Part shown: piece after piece, positions 1 through 8,890 of the stretch
How the letters are laid out: the number at the start of each line of letters is the position of its first letter
Numbering within the stretch: position 1 is the stretch's first letter
From: Curtobacterium sp. VKM Ac-1395
GTDB lineage: Bacteria > Actinomycetota > Actinomycetes > Actinomycetales > Microbacteriaceae
NCBI RefSeq assembly: GCF_015350975.1
Contig: NZ_JADKRX010000004.1
Location: 349,467-413,466 of the forward strand
DNA: 64,000 nucleotides
Direction: 5' to 3'
The notes under the pieces: generated by a model
The model's database searches: none
Seen by the model: only the letters and a program-made list of their open reading frames with translations
What the model was told of the DNA's origin: nothing
Program-made: the position numbers and the translations under genes

Positions 1-961
1 CCGAGATGCCGGTGCCGTACGAGTGCCCGAAGACGCTCATCGCGAGCTCGGTCCGTCCGGCGCCCATCAGCCCCGCGATGCCGACGATCTCACCGGCGCG
101 GACGTTGAGGTTCGCCTGGTGGATGATCTCGCGCGAGCCGTCGAGCGGGTGGTGGACGGTCCAGTCCTCGATCCGCAGGAGCTCCTCGCCGATCGTCGAC
201 TCGTGCTCCGGGTAGCGGGTCGACAGGTCGCGACCGACCATGCCGCGGATGATCCGGTTCTCGGAGATGTCGTCGGCGTGCATGTCGAGCGTCTCGATCG
301 TCTGCCCGTCGCGGATGATCGTCACCTTGTCGGCGATCGCCTTGATCTCGTTGAGCTTGTGGCTGATGATGATCGCCGTCATGCCCTCGGCCTGCAGCGA
401 GCGGATCAGCTCGAGCAGGTGCGCCGAGTCGTCGTCGTTCAGGGCCGCGGTCGGCTCGTCGAGGATGAGGAGCTTGACCTTCTTCGACAGGGCCTTCGCG
501 ATCTCCACGAGCTGCTGCTTGCCGACGCCGATGTCCACGATCTTCGTGATCGGGTTGTCCTTCAGGCCGACGCGCTGCAGGAGCTCGGCGGCCGCCAGGT
601 TCGTCTTGTTCCAGTCGATGAAGCCGCCCTTGGACCGCTCGTTGCCGAGGAAGATGTTCTCGGCGATCGACAGGAACGGGCTGAGCGCGAGCTCCTGGTG
701 GATGATCACGACGCCGGCTTCCTCGGAGTCGTTGATGTTCGAGAACTTCACGGGCTGGCCGTCGAGCAGGATCTCGCCCTCGAAGGACCCGGCCGGGTAG
801 ACCCCGGACAACACCTTCATCAGCGTGGACTTGCCCGCGCCGTTCTCGCCGCAGATCGCGTGGACCTGACCGCGTTCGACCTCGATGGAGACGCCCTGCA
901 GGGCCTTGACGCCGGGGAACGTCTTGGTGATGTCCCGCATCTCGAGGATGGTGTCCGTCAC
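1..961 (-). CDS. gguA: Sugar ABC transporter ATP-binding protein, GguA/MmsA type (3' end outside window)
   Basis: Energises import of monosaccharides by a ChvE-GguA-GguB (CUT2) system at the inner face of the membrane. About 320 residues are visible. The first ATPase domain has Walker [10 protein letters not shown], a signature region [14 protein letters not shown] and Walker [13 protein letters not shown], followed by a SHKLNEI switch region. The second ATPase domain, standard in this family, begins at [19 protein letters not shown] and is cut by the window edge. The GTG start at 961 has GGAAGG just upstream. It lies 154 bp downstream of the substrate-binding protein on the same strand, with two strong hairpins between them. 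The permease gguB is expected beyond the left edge. The family is clear. L-arabinose or arabino-oligosaccharides as substrate is inferred from the neighbours. Confidence 0.93.
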   Translation of the reverse strand, partial: MTDTILEMRDITKTFPGVKALQGVSIEVERGQVHAICGENGAGKSTLMKVLSGVYPAGSFEGEILLDGQPVKFSNINDSEEAGVVIIHQELALSPFLSIAENIFLGNERSKGGFIDWNKTNLAAAELLQRVGLKDNPITKIVDIGVGKQQLVEIAKALSKKVKLLILDEPTAALNDDDSAHLLELIRSLQAEGMTAIIISHKLNEIKAIADKVTIIRDGQTIETLDMHADDISENRIIRGMVGRDLSTRYPEHESTIGEELLRIEDWTVHHPLDGSREIIHQANLNVRAGEIVGIAGLMGAGRTELAMSVFGHSYGTGIS

Positions 962-1007
962 GTGGACTGCCTTCCGTTGTGCGCGCGAGCGCGCGTGGTG
1001 AGACGAG

Positions 1008-1043
1008 CGGGAGGCGCGGTGCGGTCTGGCACCGCGCCTCCCG
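1008..1043. terminator. Intercistronic hairpin 1 (chvE-gguA)
   Basis: Perfect 15-bp inverted repeat, arm CGGGAGGCGCGGTGC, with a 6-base loop. No U tract follows on either strand. Between a binding-protein gene and its ATPase gene such a hairpin usually protects the 5' message or attenuates read-through, giving more binding protein than ATPase. Confidence 0.6.
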
Positions 1044-1063
1044 TTCTGGAAGAGGGGCGGAGG

Positions 1064-1095
1064 GGAGGCGCGGTGCGGTGTGGCACCGCGCCTCC
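1064..1095. terminator. Intercistronic hairpin 2 (chvE-gguA)
   Basis: A second copy of the preceding hairpin: 13-bp perfect arms (GGAGGCGCGGTGC), 6-base loop, 20 bp from copy 1. Tandem duplication of one hairpin between two co-transcribed genes points to RNA processing or attenuation rather than chance. Confidence 0.6.
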
Positions 1096-1115
1096 TGTCC
1101 GGTGTGGAGCTGGAC

Positions 1116-2249
1116 CTACTTGAGGTCGGCGTCCGAGTAGTAGCCCGAGTCGACGAGGACCTTCTTGTAGTTGTCCTTCGTGACGACCGTCGGCTGGAAG
1201 AGGAAGGTCGGGACGACCTTCACCTTGTTGTCGTAGGTCTTCGTGTCGTTGACCTCGGGCTTCTTGCCCGACAGCAGGTCCTCGGCCATGCTCGCCGACT
1301 TCTCGGCCAGCTGACGCGTGTCCTTGTAGATGGTCGAGTACTGCTGGTCAGCGATGATCGACTTGACGCTGGCGGCCTCGGCGTCCTGACCGGTGATGGT
1401 CGGGAGCGGACGGCTCGAGGTGCCGTAGCCGGCGCCCTGGAGCGCCGAGATGATGCCGATCGACATGCCGTCGTACGGGGAGAGCACGCCGTTCAGCGTG
1501 GTGCCACCGGAGTACGACTTCGCGACGAGGTTCTGCATGCGGGACTTGGCGGTCGCCGGGTCCCACTGCAGCGTGGCGGCCTGCGTGAAGCCGTCCTGGC
1601 CGGAGCCGATCTTGATGGTGCCGTCCTCGATGTACGGCTTGAGGGTCTTCATCGCGCCGTTGAAGAAGAACGTGGCGTTGTTGTCGTCGGGCGAACCGGC
1701 GAAGACCTCGATGTTGAAGGGGCCCTTCTTGCCGGTCTTCTTGCCGTCCGCGTCGAGCACACCGAGACCGGTGAGCAGCGAGGTGGCCTGGTCGACGCCG
1801 ACCTTCTCGTTGTCGAACGACACGTAGTAGTCGACGTTCTTGTTGCCCGTGAGCAGGCGGTCGTAGGAGATCACCTTGATGCCGGCCTTGGCGGCGGCGT
1901 CGAGCTGGTCGGAGAGCGAACCACCGTCGATGGACGCGACGATGAGGACCTTCGCGCCCTTGGTGATCATGTTGCTGACCTGCTGGACCTGCTGCGGGAT
2001 CTTGTTGTCCGCGTACTCCAGGTCGACCTTGTAGCCGGCCTTCTCGAGGTCGGACTTGACGGCGTTGCCGTCCTTGATCCACCGCTCGGAGACCTTGGTC
2101 GGCATGGCGACGCCCACCAGGGCGCCCTTGTTGTCGGTGCTGCCGCTGCCGCCACCGTCGGAGGAGGCGCGACCGCCGGCCGAGCAGCCAGCGAGTGCGA
2201 TGGCGATGCCGAGGGCTGCGACGCCCGCGACGATCCTGCGCTTCATCAT
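1116..2249 (-). CDS. chvE: Sugar ABC transporter substrate-binding lipoprotein, ChvE type
   Basis: Periplasmic-type binding lipoprotein of 377 residues that captures a sugar outside the membrane for the GguA importer. It starts [10 protein letters not shown], then a hydrophobic stretch and lipobox LAGC (lipidated Cys near residue 20), a Ser/Gly-rich linker, and a periplasmic-binding-protein-like fold with the family motifs VGVAMPT near the N-terminus and ITGQDAE near residue 270. The frame stays open for another 115 codons upstream. ATG 2249 is chosen for its position before the signal peptide and the GAGG ribosome site 7 bases upstream. The promoter and operator lie at 2337-2377. The family is sure; arabinose specificity is inferred. 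Confidence 0.93.
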   Translation of the reverse strand: MMKRRIVAGVAALGIAIALAGCSAGGRASSDGGGSGSTDNKGALVGVAMPTKVSERWIKDGNAVKSDLEKAGYKVDLEYADNKIPQQVQQVSNMITKGAKVLIVASIDGGSLSDQLDAAAKAGIKVISYDRLLTGNKNVDYYVSFDNEKVGVDQATSLLTGLGVLDADGKKTGKKGPFNIEVFAGSPDDNNATFFFNGAMKTLKPYIEDGTIKIGSGQDGFTQAATLQWDPATAKSRMQNLVAKSYSGGTTLNGVLSPYDGMSIGIISALQGAGYGTSSRPLPTITGQDAEAASVKSIIADQQYSTIYKDTRQLAEKSASMAEDLLSGKKPEVNDTKTYDNKVKVVPTFLFQPTVVTKDNYKKVLVDSGYYSDADLK

Positions 2250-2269
2250 CGAAGTACCTCTGTTCCCGC

Positions 2270-2287
2270 CACGTCGACGTCGACGTG
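2270..2287. promoter_or_regulatory. 18-bp perfect palindrome in the chvE leader
   Basis: CACGTCGACGTCGACGTG is its own reverse complement and lies in the 5' untranslated region of chvE, 20-40 bases before its start codon. It could be a second regulator site or an mRNA hairpin. No regulator can be assigned. Confidence 0.35.
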
Positions 2288-2336
2288 AGCTGTGTGACCT
2301 CGGCTGCTGTGCCGGTGTCGGAGTGTGATGCTCTGA

Positions 2337-2348
2337 GTGAGCGCTCAC
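2337..2348. promoter_or_regulatory. LacI-type operator, chvE promoter
   Basis: GTGAGCGCTCAC, a perfect 12-bp palindrome, begins immediately after the -10 hexamer of the chvE promoter. Exactly the same 12 bases occur twice before araB (7096 and 7118). The divergent LacI gene at 2437 is the most likely binder. Confidence 0.75.
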
Positions 2349-2377
2349 ATCTTGGGCTGCGCACGACGCCGTGTCAA
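2349..2377 (-). promoter_or_regulatory. Promoter of chvE-gguA
   Basis: On the minus strand TTGACA (2377-2372), a 17-base spacer and CAAGAT (2354-2349) form a good sigma-70-like promoter. It directs transcription to chvE and is followed without gap by the GTGAGCGCTCAC operator, an arrangement that suits repression. Confidence 0.65.
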
Positions 2378-2436
2378 CTCGCTCAGCCGTTTCGTGCGGG
2401 CCGTGCGGTTCTCCCACCGAGCGGTACGGTGTGCAC

Positions 2437-3492
2437 GTGACCACCGCATCGACGACGAACGGCAAGGGGCGCAAGGCCCCCACCATCTTCGACGTCGCCG
2501 AGCGCGCCGGGGTCTCGCACCAGACGGTGTCCCGCGTGATCAACGGGGACCCGACGGTCCGCGACCACTTCCGGTCCCGGGTCACGACGGCCATCGGGGA
2601 GCTCGGCTACCGTCCGCGCGCCGCCGCCAGGGCCCTCGCCGGCGGCCGGAGCAAGGCCCTCGGACTGGTGACGGCTGGGGACGCGCTCTACGGCCCGTCG
2701 AGCACCGCGATCGGGTTCGAACGCGCGGCCCGCACCGCCGGGTACCACGTGCTGCTCTCCACCCTGCCGGACGACCCGCGGCCCGCCGACCTGACCAGCG
2801 CCCTCGTCAGCCTGCTCGCGCAGGACGTCGCCGCGGTCGTGCTCGTCGCCGCCGACAACCGCGTGCTCGACGCCCTCGCGTCGCTGACGGTGCCGGTGAC
2901 CGTGCCCGTCGTGGTCTCGAACGCGATGCAGCGGGACGCGATCCCGGCGGCGTCCCGCGCCGAGCAGCTCCTGCCGAGCGTCGCAGCCGTGGCGATCGAC
3001 CAGGTCGTCGGCACCACCCTGGCGATGCAGCACCTGTTCGGCCGTGGGCACCGGCGCATCGTGCACATCTCGGGGCCGACGGTCTCGCAGGAGTCCGAGG
3101 TGCGCCGGACCACCTACACGCGGCTCATGGTCGAGGCCGGGCTCGAACCCGTCGTGCTCGACGGCGACTGGACCCCGGCGAGCGGCTTCGCGGCCGGGCG
3201 GATGATCGACGCGACGGCGGTGGACGCGGTGTTCTGCGGGAACGACCAGATGGCGCTCGGGGTGTTGCACGCCTTCGCCGACGACGGGCTCCGGGTGCCG
3301 GACGACATCGCCGTGCTCGGCTTCGACGACATCCCCGAGGCCGAGCACTTCACCCCGCCGCTCACCACCATCCGGCAGGACTTCATGGCGATGGGGGAGC
3401 GGGTGCTCGCCTCGGTGCGGTCACTGGTCGAGGGCCGGCCGCTCGACGACACGCTCATCCAGCCGCAGCTCGTGGTGCGCCGGAGCGCCTGA
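2437..3492 (+). CDS. LacI-family transcriptional regulator (probable arabinose regulator)
   Basis: DNA-binding repressor of 351 residues. The N-terminal LacI helix-turn-helix reads [21 protein letters not shown], with the hinge region [14 protein letters not shown], followed by a periplasmic-binding-like effector domain ending with the usual GFDDIPEAE and LTTIRQDF motifs. It is divergent from chvE. GTG 2437 is chosen to place the helix-turn-helix near the N-terminus as is usual; an in-frame GTG at 2431 is possible, and no strong ribosome site decides between them. The shared operator before chvE and araB makes it the best candidate controller of the whole arabinose regulon, though the second LacI at 5772 cannot be excluded from the araB site. 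Confidence 0.9.
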   Translation: MTTASTTNGKGRKAPTIFDVAERAGVSHQTVSRVINGDPTVRDHFRSRVTTAIGELGYRPRAAARALAGGRSKALGLVTAGDALYGPSSTAIGFERAARTAGYHVLLSTLPDDPRPADLTSALVSLLAQDVAAVVLVAADNRVLDALASLTVPVTVPVVVSNAMQRDAIPAASRAEQLLPSVAAVAIDQVVGTTLAMQHLFGRGHRRIVHISGPTVSQESEVRRTTYTRLMVEAGLEPVVLDGDWTPASGFAAGRMIDATAVDAVFCGNDQMALGVLHAFADDGLRVPDDIAVLGFDDIPEAEHFTPPLTTIRQDFMAMGERVLASVRSLVEGRPLDDTLIQPQLVVRRSA

Positions 3493-3550
3493 GGGCGGCC
3501 CGCTGCCGCTCGCTGCGGCCCCTGCGCCGCGGTGCGGCTCCTGTTCCGTG

Positions 3551-3610
3551 GTGCGAGGTCGCGCACACCGTGCCGCCCTCTGGCCGGGCACCGGGTGCGC
3601 AACCTCGCAC
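3551..3610. terminator. Bidirectional hairpin between convergent lacI and GH127 gene
   Basis: Arms GTGCGAGGTCGCGCAC and GTGCGCAACCTCGCAC (15 of 16 pair) separated by 28 bases, in the 126-bp gap where two genes converge. No T tract. Confidence 0.55.
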
Positions 3611-3618
3611 GAGGGTGC

Positions 3619-5634
3619 TCAGCGAGCGAGCGGCAGCCAGACGCGCATCGGGACCGCGCCGCGGTTCGCCCACGCGTAGTACGGGATCGCGACCGCGCTG
3701 ACGGACGGGGAGCGGCCCGGCTCGGCCCCGCCGGCACCGGTCACGTCGTCGACGGTGGCCGCGTCGACGGCCGCACCCGAGCCTCCCGGGCGGCTCGCCG
3801 TGTCGAGACGGCGGTACGGCCACGCTGCCTGCTCGTGCCGCGTCGGGGCGTGGGCCGGGACGCGCAGCGTGACGATGCCGTCGAGGAGGTCCTCGCGGGG
3901 TTCCTCGGTGATCACCGCGTCGGCGTCGACCGTCAGGTCGTCGACCGTGAAGCCGTCCTGGTCGGGCTGCTCGACGGCGTAGACGAGGGGGCCGCGTTCG
4001 ATCGCGACCTGGCCTCGCGCGGCGTCGATGCGGGCGTCCGCCACGAACCGGTGGGGCGTGGTGTCGAACACGAGCTCGACGGTGTCGCCGGCGTGCCACT
4101 CGCGGTCGATCGTGTGCAGGGAGCCAGCGGACGGGTGGGCCTCGGTGCCGTCGACCGTGACCGTCGTCGTGTCCGACCACGCCGGGATCCGCAGCCCCAG
4201 GGCGAGGGGACCGTCCTGGGTCACCGTGACCAGGACACGGCCGTCGTGCGGGTAGCCCGTCTCGACGGAGACCGGGCCGAGGTCGGCGGTCGCGTACTGG
4301 TGCACCTGGAGTCCGCCGTCGGTCGCGGTGGCGAGGTAGCCGTCCAGGCTCGCGAACGTGCGCATGATGTTCGGCGGGCAGCACGCGCAGTCGAACCAGC
4401 CGCGGCGGCCGTGGGCGGGGGAGCGGTTCTCGTCGGCGAGGGCGGCGTCGCGGTGCTGCAGGGGGTTGACGTAGAAGTACTCCGTGCCCGCCAGGCTGAC
4501 CCCGGGCAGGAACGCGTTGTACAGCAGGCGCTCGATCGCGTCGGCGTACTCGGACTTGCCCGTCGCCAGGAGCAGGCGCCACGCCCACTGCACGCCGCCG
4601 ATCGCGGCGCAGGTCTCGGCGTAGCCGCGGTCGGTCGGGAGCTCGTACGGGTCGCCGAACGCCTCCCAGTCCCAGCGGGCGCCGAGGCCGCCGGTGATGA
4701 ACGCCTTCGTCGCCATCATGTCGGCGAACTGGCGCTCGCTCGCGGCCAGGAGCTCGGTGTCGCCGGTCTCGATCGCGACGTCGACGGCCCCCGCCGCGAG
4801 GTACACGGCGCGGACGGCGTGGCCCTCGACGGTGGTGGCGGTGCGCGCGGGGACACGGTCGGAGAAGTAGGTCGGCTCGCCGCCGGCGCGCTCGATGATG
4901 CCCTGTCCACGGGCGTCGACGAACCAGTGCGCCAGGTCGAGGTAGGCGCGGGTGCCGGTCTCGCGGTACAGCTCGACCAGGCCCATCTCGACGACGGGGT
5001 GGCCGTCGATGTCGTGCTTCCTGGGCGTGCCGTCCGGTGCCGTGCCGTCGCCGAAGGTCCGCACGAGGTGGTCCGCGTTCTTGATGGCGACCTCGAGCAG
5101 GCCGGTGTCACCCGTCGCACGGGACTGCGCGACCGCTGCCTGCATGAGGTGGCCGGCGCAGTACATCTCGTGGCTCCACTTGAGGTCCGTGTACCGCTCG
5201 CCGTTCCCGCGCACCTGCTGCACGGAGTCGAGGTAGCCGTCGTCGGCCTGGGCGTCGGCGACGAGCGCGGTGACCTCGCGCTGCAGGTCACGGAGGTCCT
5301 CGGCGGGTTCGCGGCCGAGCTCCCATGCCACGGCCTCGAGCCACTTGTACACGTCCGAGTCCATGAAGATCGGGCCGACGACCTCGCCCTGCTCTGTGCC
5401 CGCGGCGATGCGGAGGTTCCGGAAGTTGCCGGCGGTGTCGAGCTGGCGGTACCCGTCACGGACGGCGTCGCGGCCGTTGCGGTCCTGGCGCAGGTGCCAG
5501 AAGCCGCCGGTGATGCGCGGGGTGGCGGTGCCGGCTCCGGTGGTGAGTGGACGGACCGTCAGGTGCGCGGCGGCGGTCGGGAGGACCGGGGTCGCGGTAC
5601 GCACGCGGCTGTCGGTGGTGAGCGTGGTGGTCAT
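3619..5634 (-). CDS. GH127 beta-L-arabinofuranosidase
   Basis: Glycoside hydrolase of 671 residues (family usually 640-700) that releases L-arabinose from beta-L-arabinofuranosyl chains such as those on plant hydroxyproline-rich glycoproteins. The zinc/thiolate centre of the family is visible: YAETCAA gives Glu340 and Cys342, and WFDCACCPPN gives Cys418 and Cys419, at almost the same spacing as in the characterised Bifidobacterium enzyme. There is no signal peptide, so it should act in the cytoplasm on imported short arabinosides. ATG 5634 has AGGAG six bases upstream; an in-frame extension to 5721 lacks one. It diverges from a LacI gene, with promoter and operator between them. Confidence 0.92.
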   Translation of the reverse strand: MTTTLTTDSRVRTATPVLPTAAAHLTVRPLTTGAGTATPRITGGFWHLRQDRNGRDAVRDGYRQLDTAGNFRNLRIAAGTEQGEVVGPIFMDSDVYKWLEAVAWELGREPAEDLRDLQREVTALVADAQADDGYLDSVQQVRGNGERYTDLKWSHEMYCAGHLMQAAVAQSRATGDTGLLEVAIKNADHLVRTFGDGTAPDGTPRKHDIDGHPVVEMGLVELYRETGTRAYLDLAHWFVDARGQGIIERAGGEPTYFSDRVPARTATTVEGHAVRAVYLAAGAVDVAIETGDTELLAASERQFADMMATKAFITGGLGARWDWEAFGDPYELPTDRGYAETCAAIGGVQWAWRLLLATGKSEYADAIERLLYNAFLPGVSLAGTEYFYVNPLQHRDAALADENRSPAHGRRGWFDCACCPPNIMRTFASLDGYLATATDGGLQVHQYATADLGPVSVETGYPHDGRVLVTVTQDGPLALGLRIPAWSDTTTVTVDGTEAHPSAGSLHTIDREWHAGDTVELVFDTTPHRFVADARIDAARGQVAIERGPLVYAVEQPDQDGFTVDDLTVDADAVITEEPREDLLDGIVTLRVPAHAPTRHEQAAWPYRRLDTASRPGGSGAAVDAATVDDVTGAGGAEPGRSPSVSAVAIPYYAWANRGAVPMRVWLPLAR

Positions 5635-5660
5635 GACAGCTCCTGGTGACGACGGTGTCG

Positions 5661-5672
5661 GAAAACGGTTTC
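5661..5672. promoter_or_regulatory. LacI-type operator of the GH127 gene
   Basis: GAAAACGGTTTC, a CG-centred imperfect palindrome typical of LacI-family sites. It is placed where the GH127 transcript should begin, and it differs from the GTGAGCGCTCAC site of the neighbouring arabinose genes. Likely bound by the divergent LacI at 5772. Confidence 0.55.
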
Positions 5673-5681
5673 TGGATCGTG

Positions 5682-5710
5682 ACGCTACGACACGATCCGC
5701 CGGCGTGCAA
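5682..5710 (-). promoter_or_regulatory. Promoter of the GH127 gene
   Basis: Minus-strand TTGCAC (5710-5705), 17-base spacer, TAGCGT (5687-5682), leading to the GH127 start at 5634 with the operator just downstream of the expected start site. Confidence 0.5.
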
Positions 5711-5771
5711 GGGGCTTCCACGTACCGTTCTATGCTGCGATGGCAGCTCGACGACCGGAAAGGGGATTGCC

Positions 5772-6791
5772 GTGACGATCGAACGACCCGGCCGCTCCGG
5801 TCGCCCCGGCGGTGCTCCCGTGCGGATCACCGACGTGGCGGCGCTCGCCGGGGTGTCGATCGGCACCGCGTCGAAGGCCCTCAACGACACCGGGCAGCTC
5901 CGCGAGGAGACCCGTGCCCGCGTCCGCGACGCCGCGGCCAAGCTCGGGTTCGTCGGCGACGCCCGCGGCCGGGCGCTGTCGTCCGGTCGCTCGTACACGG
6001 TCGGCATGATCACGACGGACTCCTTCGGCCGCTTCTCGATCCCCGTGCTGCTCGGCGCCGAGGACGTGCTCTCCGCGGGGCGGATGGCCGTCCTGCTCTG
6101 CGACACCCGAGACGACCACGTCCGCGAGGAGCACTACCTGCGCTCCCTCGCCTCCCGCGGCGTCGACGGCATCATCGTCACCGGGCGGTCCGCCGACCCG
6201 CGCCCGCCGATCGACGTGTCCATTCCCGTCGTCTACGCCTTCACCCCGTCCACCGACCCCGACGACGTCTCGGTCACGCTCGACGACGAGCACGGGGCCG
6301 GGCTCGTCGCGTCCCACCTGCTGACGCTCGGGCGCCGGCGCGTGGCGATCGTCACCGGGCCCGCGTGGCACCGCTCCGCCTCGCGCCGTGTCACCGGGGC
6401 GTCCGAGGCGCTCGGCACCGCGCTCGTGTCGCCGCCGCTGTACGGGGAGTGGTCGGAGCGCTGGGGGCGGCACGCCGTCGACGTGCTCGCGCGGGGGACC
6501 GTCGACGTCGACGCGGTCGTCTGCGGCTCGGACCAGATCGCGCGGGGCGTGTGCGACCGGCTGCGCGAGCTCGGACGCTCCGTGCCCGAGGACGTCGCCG
6601 TCACCGGCTTCGACGACTGGGACGTGATGGCCCTCGCGAGCCGCCCGCCGCTGACCACCGTCGACCTGCGGCTCGAGGAGCTCGGTCGGGTCGCGGGCCA
6701 GGCGCTGCTCGACCTGATCGAGGGCTCGTCTGCCGCGTCGGCCGTGGTGACCCCGTCGCTCGTCATCCGCGGCAGCACGATCGGCGCCTGA
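5772..6791 (+). CDS. LacI-family transcriptional regulator, divergent from GH127
   Basis: LacI repressor of 339 residues: helix-turn-helix ITDVAALAGVSIGTASKALN near residues 22-41, then a sugar-sensing domain ending in VTGFDDWD and LTTVDLRL motifs. GTG 5772 is chosen because AGGGG precedes it by 6 bases and because the upstream in-frame part is unlike the family. It shares a 137-bp control region with the GH127 gene, so an arabinose-related effector and control of GH127 are likely. The gene is followed by GC-rich repeats and a long inverted repeat. Confidence 0.88.
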   Translation: MTIERPGRSGRPGGAPVRITDVAALAGVSIGTASKALNDTGQLREETRARVRDAAAKLGFVGDARGRALSSGRSYTVGMITTDSFGRFSIPVLLGAEDVLSAGRMAVLLCDTRDDHVREEHYLRSLASRGVDGIIVTGRSADPRPPIDVSIPVVYAFTPSTDPDDVSVTLDDEHGAGLVASHLLTLGRRRVAIVTGPAWHRSASRRVTGASEALGTALVSPPLYGEWSERWGRHAVDVLARGTVDVDAVVCGSDQIARGVCDRLRELGRSVPEDVAVTGFDDWDVMALASRPPLTTVDLRLEELGRVAGQALLDLIEGSSAASAVVTPSLVIRGSTIGA

Positions 6792-6866
6792 CGCGCCTGC
6801 CCCGGGCGTGGGGCCCGCGCGCGCGTGCCCCGGGCGTGGGCCCGGCCCGCGCGCGCCCCTGCCCCT

Positions 6867-6931
6867 GGCGGTGAGATCGCACTCCGTGTCGGCTCCGCCG
6901 CAGTCCAGGCGACACCAAGTGCGATCTCGCC
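6867..6931 (+). terminator. Inverted repeat downstream of lacI (5772)
   Basis: Arms around GAGATCGCACTccGTGTCG and CGACACcaAGTGCGATCTCGCC pair over about 20 positions with a loop of roughly 20 bases. It sits 75 bp after the lacI stop and has no U tract. Probable factor-independent or processing hairpin. Confidence 0.45.
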
Positions 6932-7087
6932 GAGGTCCGGGCGGGCGCGACCGGTCAGGACTCCCCGCTCACGTCCGCCGAGGGGCCACGAGGCGTCGGC
7001 CGGAGCGCCGGCGAGCGACGACGAGCGACCGGTCGACGGCCCGCGCACGGGGTGTCGCGACCGGTCGAGCCCCAACACGCGACCGCG

Positions 7088-7117
7088 TTGCGAGAGTGAG
7101 CGCTCACGTGCCAGGAT
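7088..7117 (+). promoter_or_regulatory. Promoter of the araBDA operon
   Basis: TTGCGA (7088-7093), 18-base spacer, CAGGAT (7112-7117). The first operator lies inside the spacer and the second abuts the -10, copying the layout of the chvE promoter (CAAGAT then GTGAGCGCTCAC). Confidence 0.5.
7096..7107. promoter_or_regulatory. Operator 1, araB promoter
   Basis: GTGAGCGCTCAC, perfect palindrome inside the promoter spacer. Its centre is 22 bp from the second copy, two helical turns, so two dimers could bind the same DNA face. Confidence 0.7.
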
Positions 7118-7129
7118 GTGAGCGCTCAC
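7118..7129. promoter_or_regulatory. Operator 2, araB promoter
   Basis: Second GTGAGCGCTCAC, directly after the -10 hexamer, in the same place as the single site at chvE. Occupancy would block initiation. Confidence 0.75.
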
Positions 7130-7171
7130 GCATCGCAGCGTGCACGGACGACGATGTCTCGGGAGGACAGC

Positions 7172-8890
7172 ATGGGCGACGACCGCCGACAGCGCATCGA
7201 GGACGGTCGCGCGACCCTCGGGATCGAGCTCGGATCGACCCGCATCAAGGCCGTGCTCATCGACGAGGACCACGTCCCCCTCGCCAGCGGCGACCACGAG
7301 TGGGAGAACGCCTTCGTCGACGGCCGCTGGACCTACTCGCTCGAGGACGTCGAGACCGGCCTCCGCGCCGCGTACGCCGCCCTCGTCGCCGACGTCGAGT
7401 CGCAGTACGGCGTCCGCCCCACCACCTTCCGCGCGCTCGGCGTCTCCGCGATGATGCACGGCTACCTGGCGTTCGACGCCGCGGGGGAGCTGCTCGTGCC
7501 GTTCCGCACGTGGCGCAACACCTCCACCGGCCCCGCTGCCGAGGCACTCAGCGAGCGCCTCGGGTTCAACATCCCGCTGCGCTGGTCCGTCGCGCACCTG
7601 TACCAGGCCGTCCTCGACGAGGAGCCCCACGTCGCCGAGGTCGCCCGGGTCACCACCCTCGCCGGGTACGTCCACCACCGCCTGACCGGGCACGACGTCC
7701 TCGGGGTCGGTGACGCGAGCGGGATGTTCCCGATCGACCCGTCGACCCGCGACTACGACGCCGCGATGCTCGCGACGGCGGACGAGCTGATCGGCGCAGG
7801 CGCAGGCGCAGGCGCAGGCGCCGGCGCAGGCACGCGCACCGGCATCCGCGCCCTGTTCCCCGAGGTGCTCGTCGCCGGGCAGGACGCCGGCGCGCTCACG
7901 GCCGAGGGTGCCGCGTGGCTCGACCCGACCGGCGCCCTCGAGCCCGGCGTCCCGCTCTGCCCGCCCGAGGGCGACGCCGGCACCGGCATGGTGGCGACGA
8001 ACGCCGTCGCTCCCCGCACTGGCAACGTCAGCGTCGGCACGAGCATCTTCGCGATGGTCGTCCTCGAACGCGCGATGGCCCAGGCGCACGAGGAGCTCGA
8101 CGTCGTCACCACGCCCGCCGGTGACGCCGTGGCGATGGTGCACTGCAACAACGGCGCGAGCGAGATCGCCGCGTGGGCCCGGGTGTTCGGACGCTTCGCC
8201 GAGGCCGCCGGCACCCCGCTCGACATCGACCACGTGTACGCGACGCTCCTCGCCGAGGCCGAGCAGGCCGACCCCGACGCCGGCGGCCTGCTCTCCTACA
8301 ACTACCTGGCGGGCGAGCCCGTCACGCACGTCGAGGCCGGCCGTCCGCTCCTGGTCCGCGGGGCCGGCAGCGCGTTCACGCTCGGCAACCTGGTCCGCGC
8401 CGAGGTCCAGGGCGCCTTCGCGACACTGGCGATCGGCATGGACGTGCTGGCGGAGGAGGACGTCCGGGTCGACCGGATGACCGCGCACGGCGGGCTCTTC
8501 CGGACGCCCGGCGCCCCGCAGCGCCTGCTCGCCGCCGCGCTCCGCGTGCCCGTCGCGCTCGAGGAGACCGCTGGCGAAGGTGGTGCCTGGGGCATCGCCG
8601 TGCTGGCCGCGTACCTCGAGCACGCCGGCGACACCGACCTGACGACCCACCTGGCGGAGCGCGTGTTCGGCGGGGACGCCGTCCACGTGGCCGACCCCGA
8701 CGAGCACGACGTCGCCGGGTTCCGCACCTACCTCGAGCGCTTCCGCGCCGGTCTGCCGCTGCAGGTGGCAGCGGTCGCCGCCACCACCAGCGCCGCCGCC
8801 ACAGGCGAGCTCGACGCCACCACAGACGAACGCGAGACGACGGCCGGAGCCGAGCCGAGCCTCCAGACCGAGAAGGAGCCGACCCGATGA
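7172..8890 (+). CDS. araB: FGGY-family L-ribulokinase
   Basis: Phosphorylates L-ribulose to L-ribulose 5-phosphate, the middle step of L-arabinose breakdown. 572 residues with the FGGY N-terminal phosphate loop [14 protein letters not shown], a kinase domain of the FGGY_N/FGGY_C type, [11 protein letters not shown] and late Gly-rich motifs (TAHGGLFRT). ATG 7172 is preceded by GGGAGG at 5 bases; the frame is open back to 7118 but that would run through operator 2. First gene of an operon whose members overlap by four bases (ATGA). A six-fold GGCGCA repeat (7793-7828) inserts a Gly-Ala run near residue 208. The ribulokinase call rests on linkage to araD and araA; sequence alone would allow xylulokinase-like activity. 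Confidence 0.88.
   Translation: MGDDRRQRIEDGRATLGIELGSTRIKAVLIDEDHVPLASGDHEWENAFVDGRWTYSLEDVETGLRAAYAALVADVESQYGVRPTTFRALGVSAMMHGYLAFDAAGELLVPFRTWRNTSTGPAAEALSERLGFNIPLRWSVAHLYQAVLDEEPHVAEVARVTTLAGYVHHRLTGHDVLGVGDASGMFPIDPSTRDYDAAMLATADELIGAGAGAGAGAGAGTRTGIRALFPEVLVAGQDAGALTAEGAAWLDPTGALEPGVPLCPPEGDAGTGMVATNAVAPRTGNVSVGTSIFAMVVLERAMAQAHEELDVVTTPAGDAVAMVHCNNGASEIAAWARVFGRFAEAAGTPLDIDHVYATLLAEAEQADPDAGGLLSYNYLAGEPVTHVEAGRPLLVRGAGSAFTLGNLVRAEVQGAFATLAIGMDVLAEEDVRVDRMTAHGGLFRTPGAPQRLLAAALRVPVALEETAGEGGAWGIAVLAAYLEHAGDTDLTTHLAERVFGGDAVHVADPDEHDVAGFRTYLERFRAGLPLQVAAVAATTSAAATGELDATTDERETTAGAEPSLQTEKEPTR
7793..7828 (+). repeat. Hexanucleotide tandem repeat in araB
   Basis: Six GGCGCA units, one variant, encoding (Gly-Ala)6 in frame. 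The length is a multiple of three, so unit gain or loss would keep the reading frame. Confidence 0.9.

Larger units (their letters stand above)
6792..7171. other. 380-bp intergenic region before araB
   Basis: No gene. It holds two copies of a GC-only unit starting TGCCCCGGGCGTGGG (6798-6825 and 6826-6858), a long imperfect inverted repeat (6867-6931) that probably ends the lacI transcript, about 150 bp with nothing recognisable, and then the araB promoter with its two operators (7088-7129). Confidence 0.7.

Noticed and set aside
23..1123. Long plus-strand open frame across the sugar transporter region
   Set aside because: Low-complexity Val/Arg/Asp/Leu-rich translation typical of the antisense of a high-GC gene; the minus strand encodes a clear ABC ATPase there.
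1116..2594. Extended N-terminus for the ChvE-type protein
   Set aside because: The extra 115 codons overlap the promoter, operator and the divergent lacI start; the lipoprotein signal begins at 2249.
7793..7828. CRISPR-like or terminator-like array
   Set aside because: Six-base in-frame coding repeat without spacers.
6233..8707. 824-codon minus-strand open frame opposite araB
   Set aside because: Antisense shadow; araB has correct motifs, ribosome site and operon coupling.
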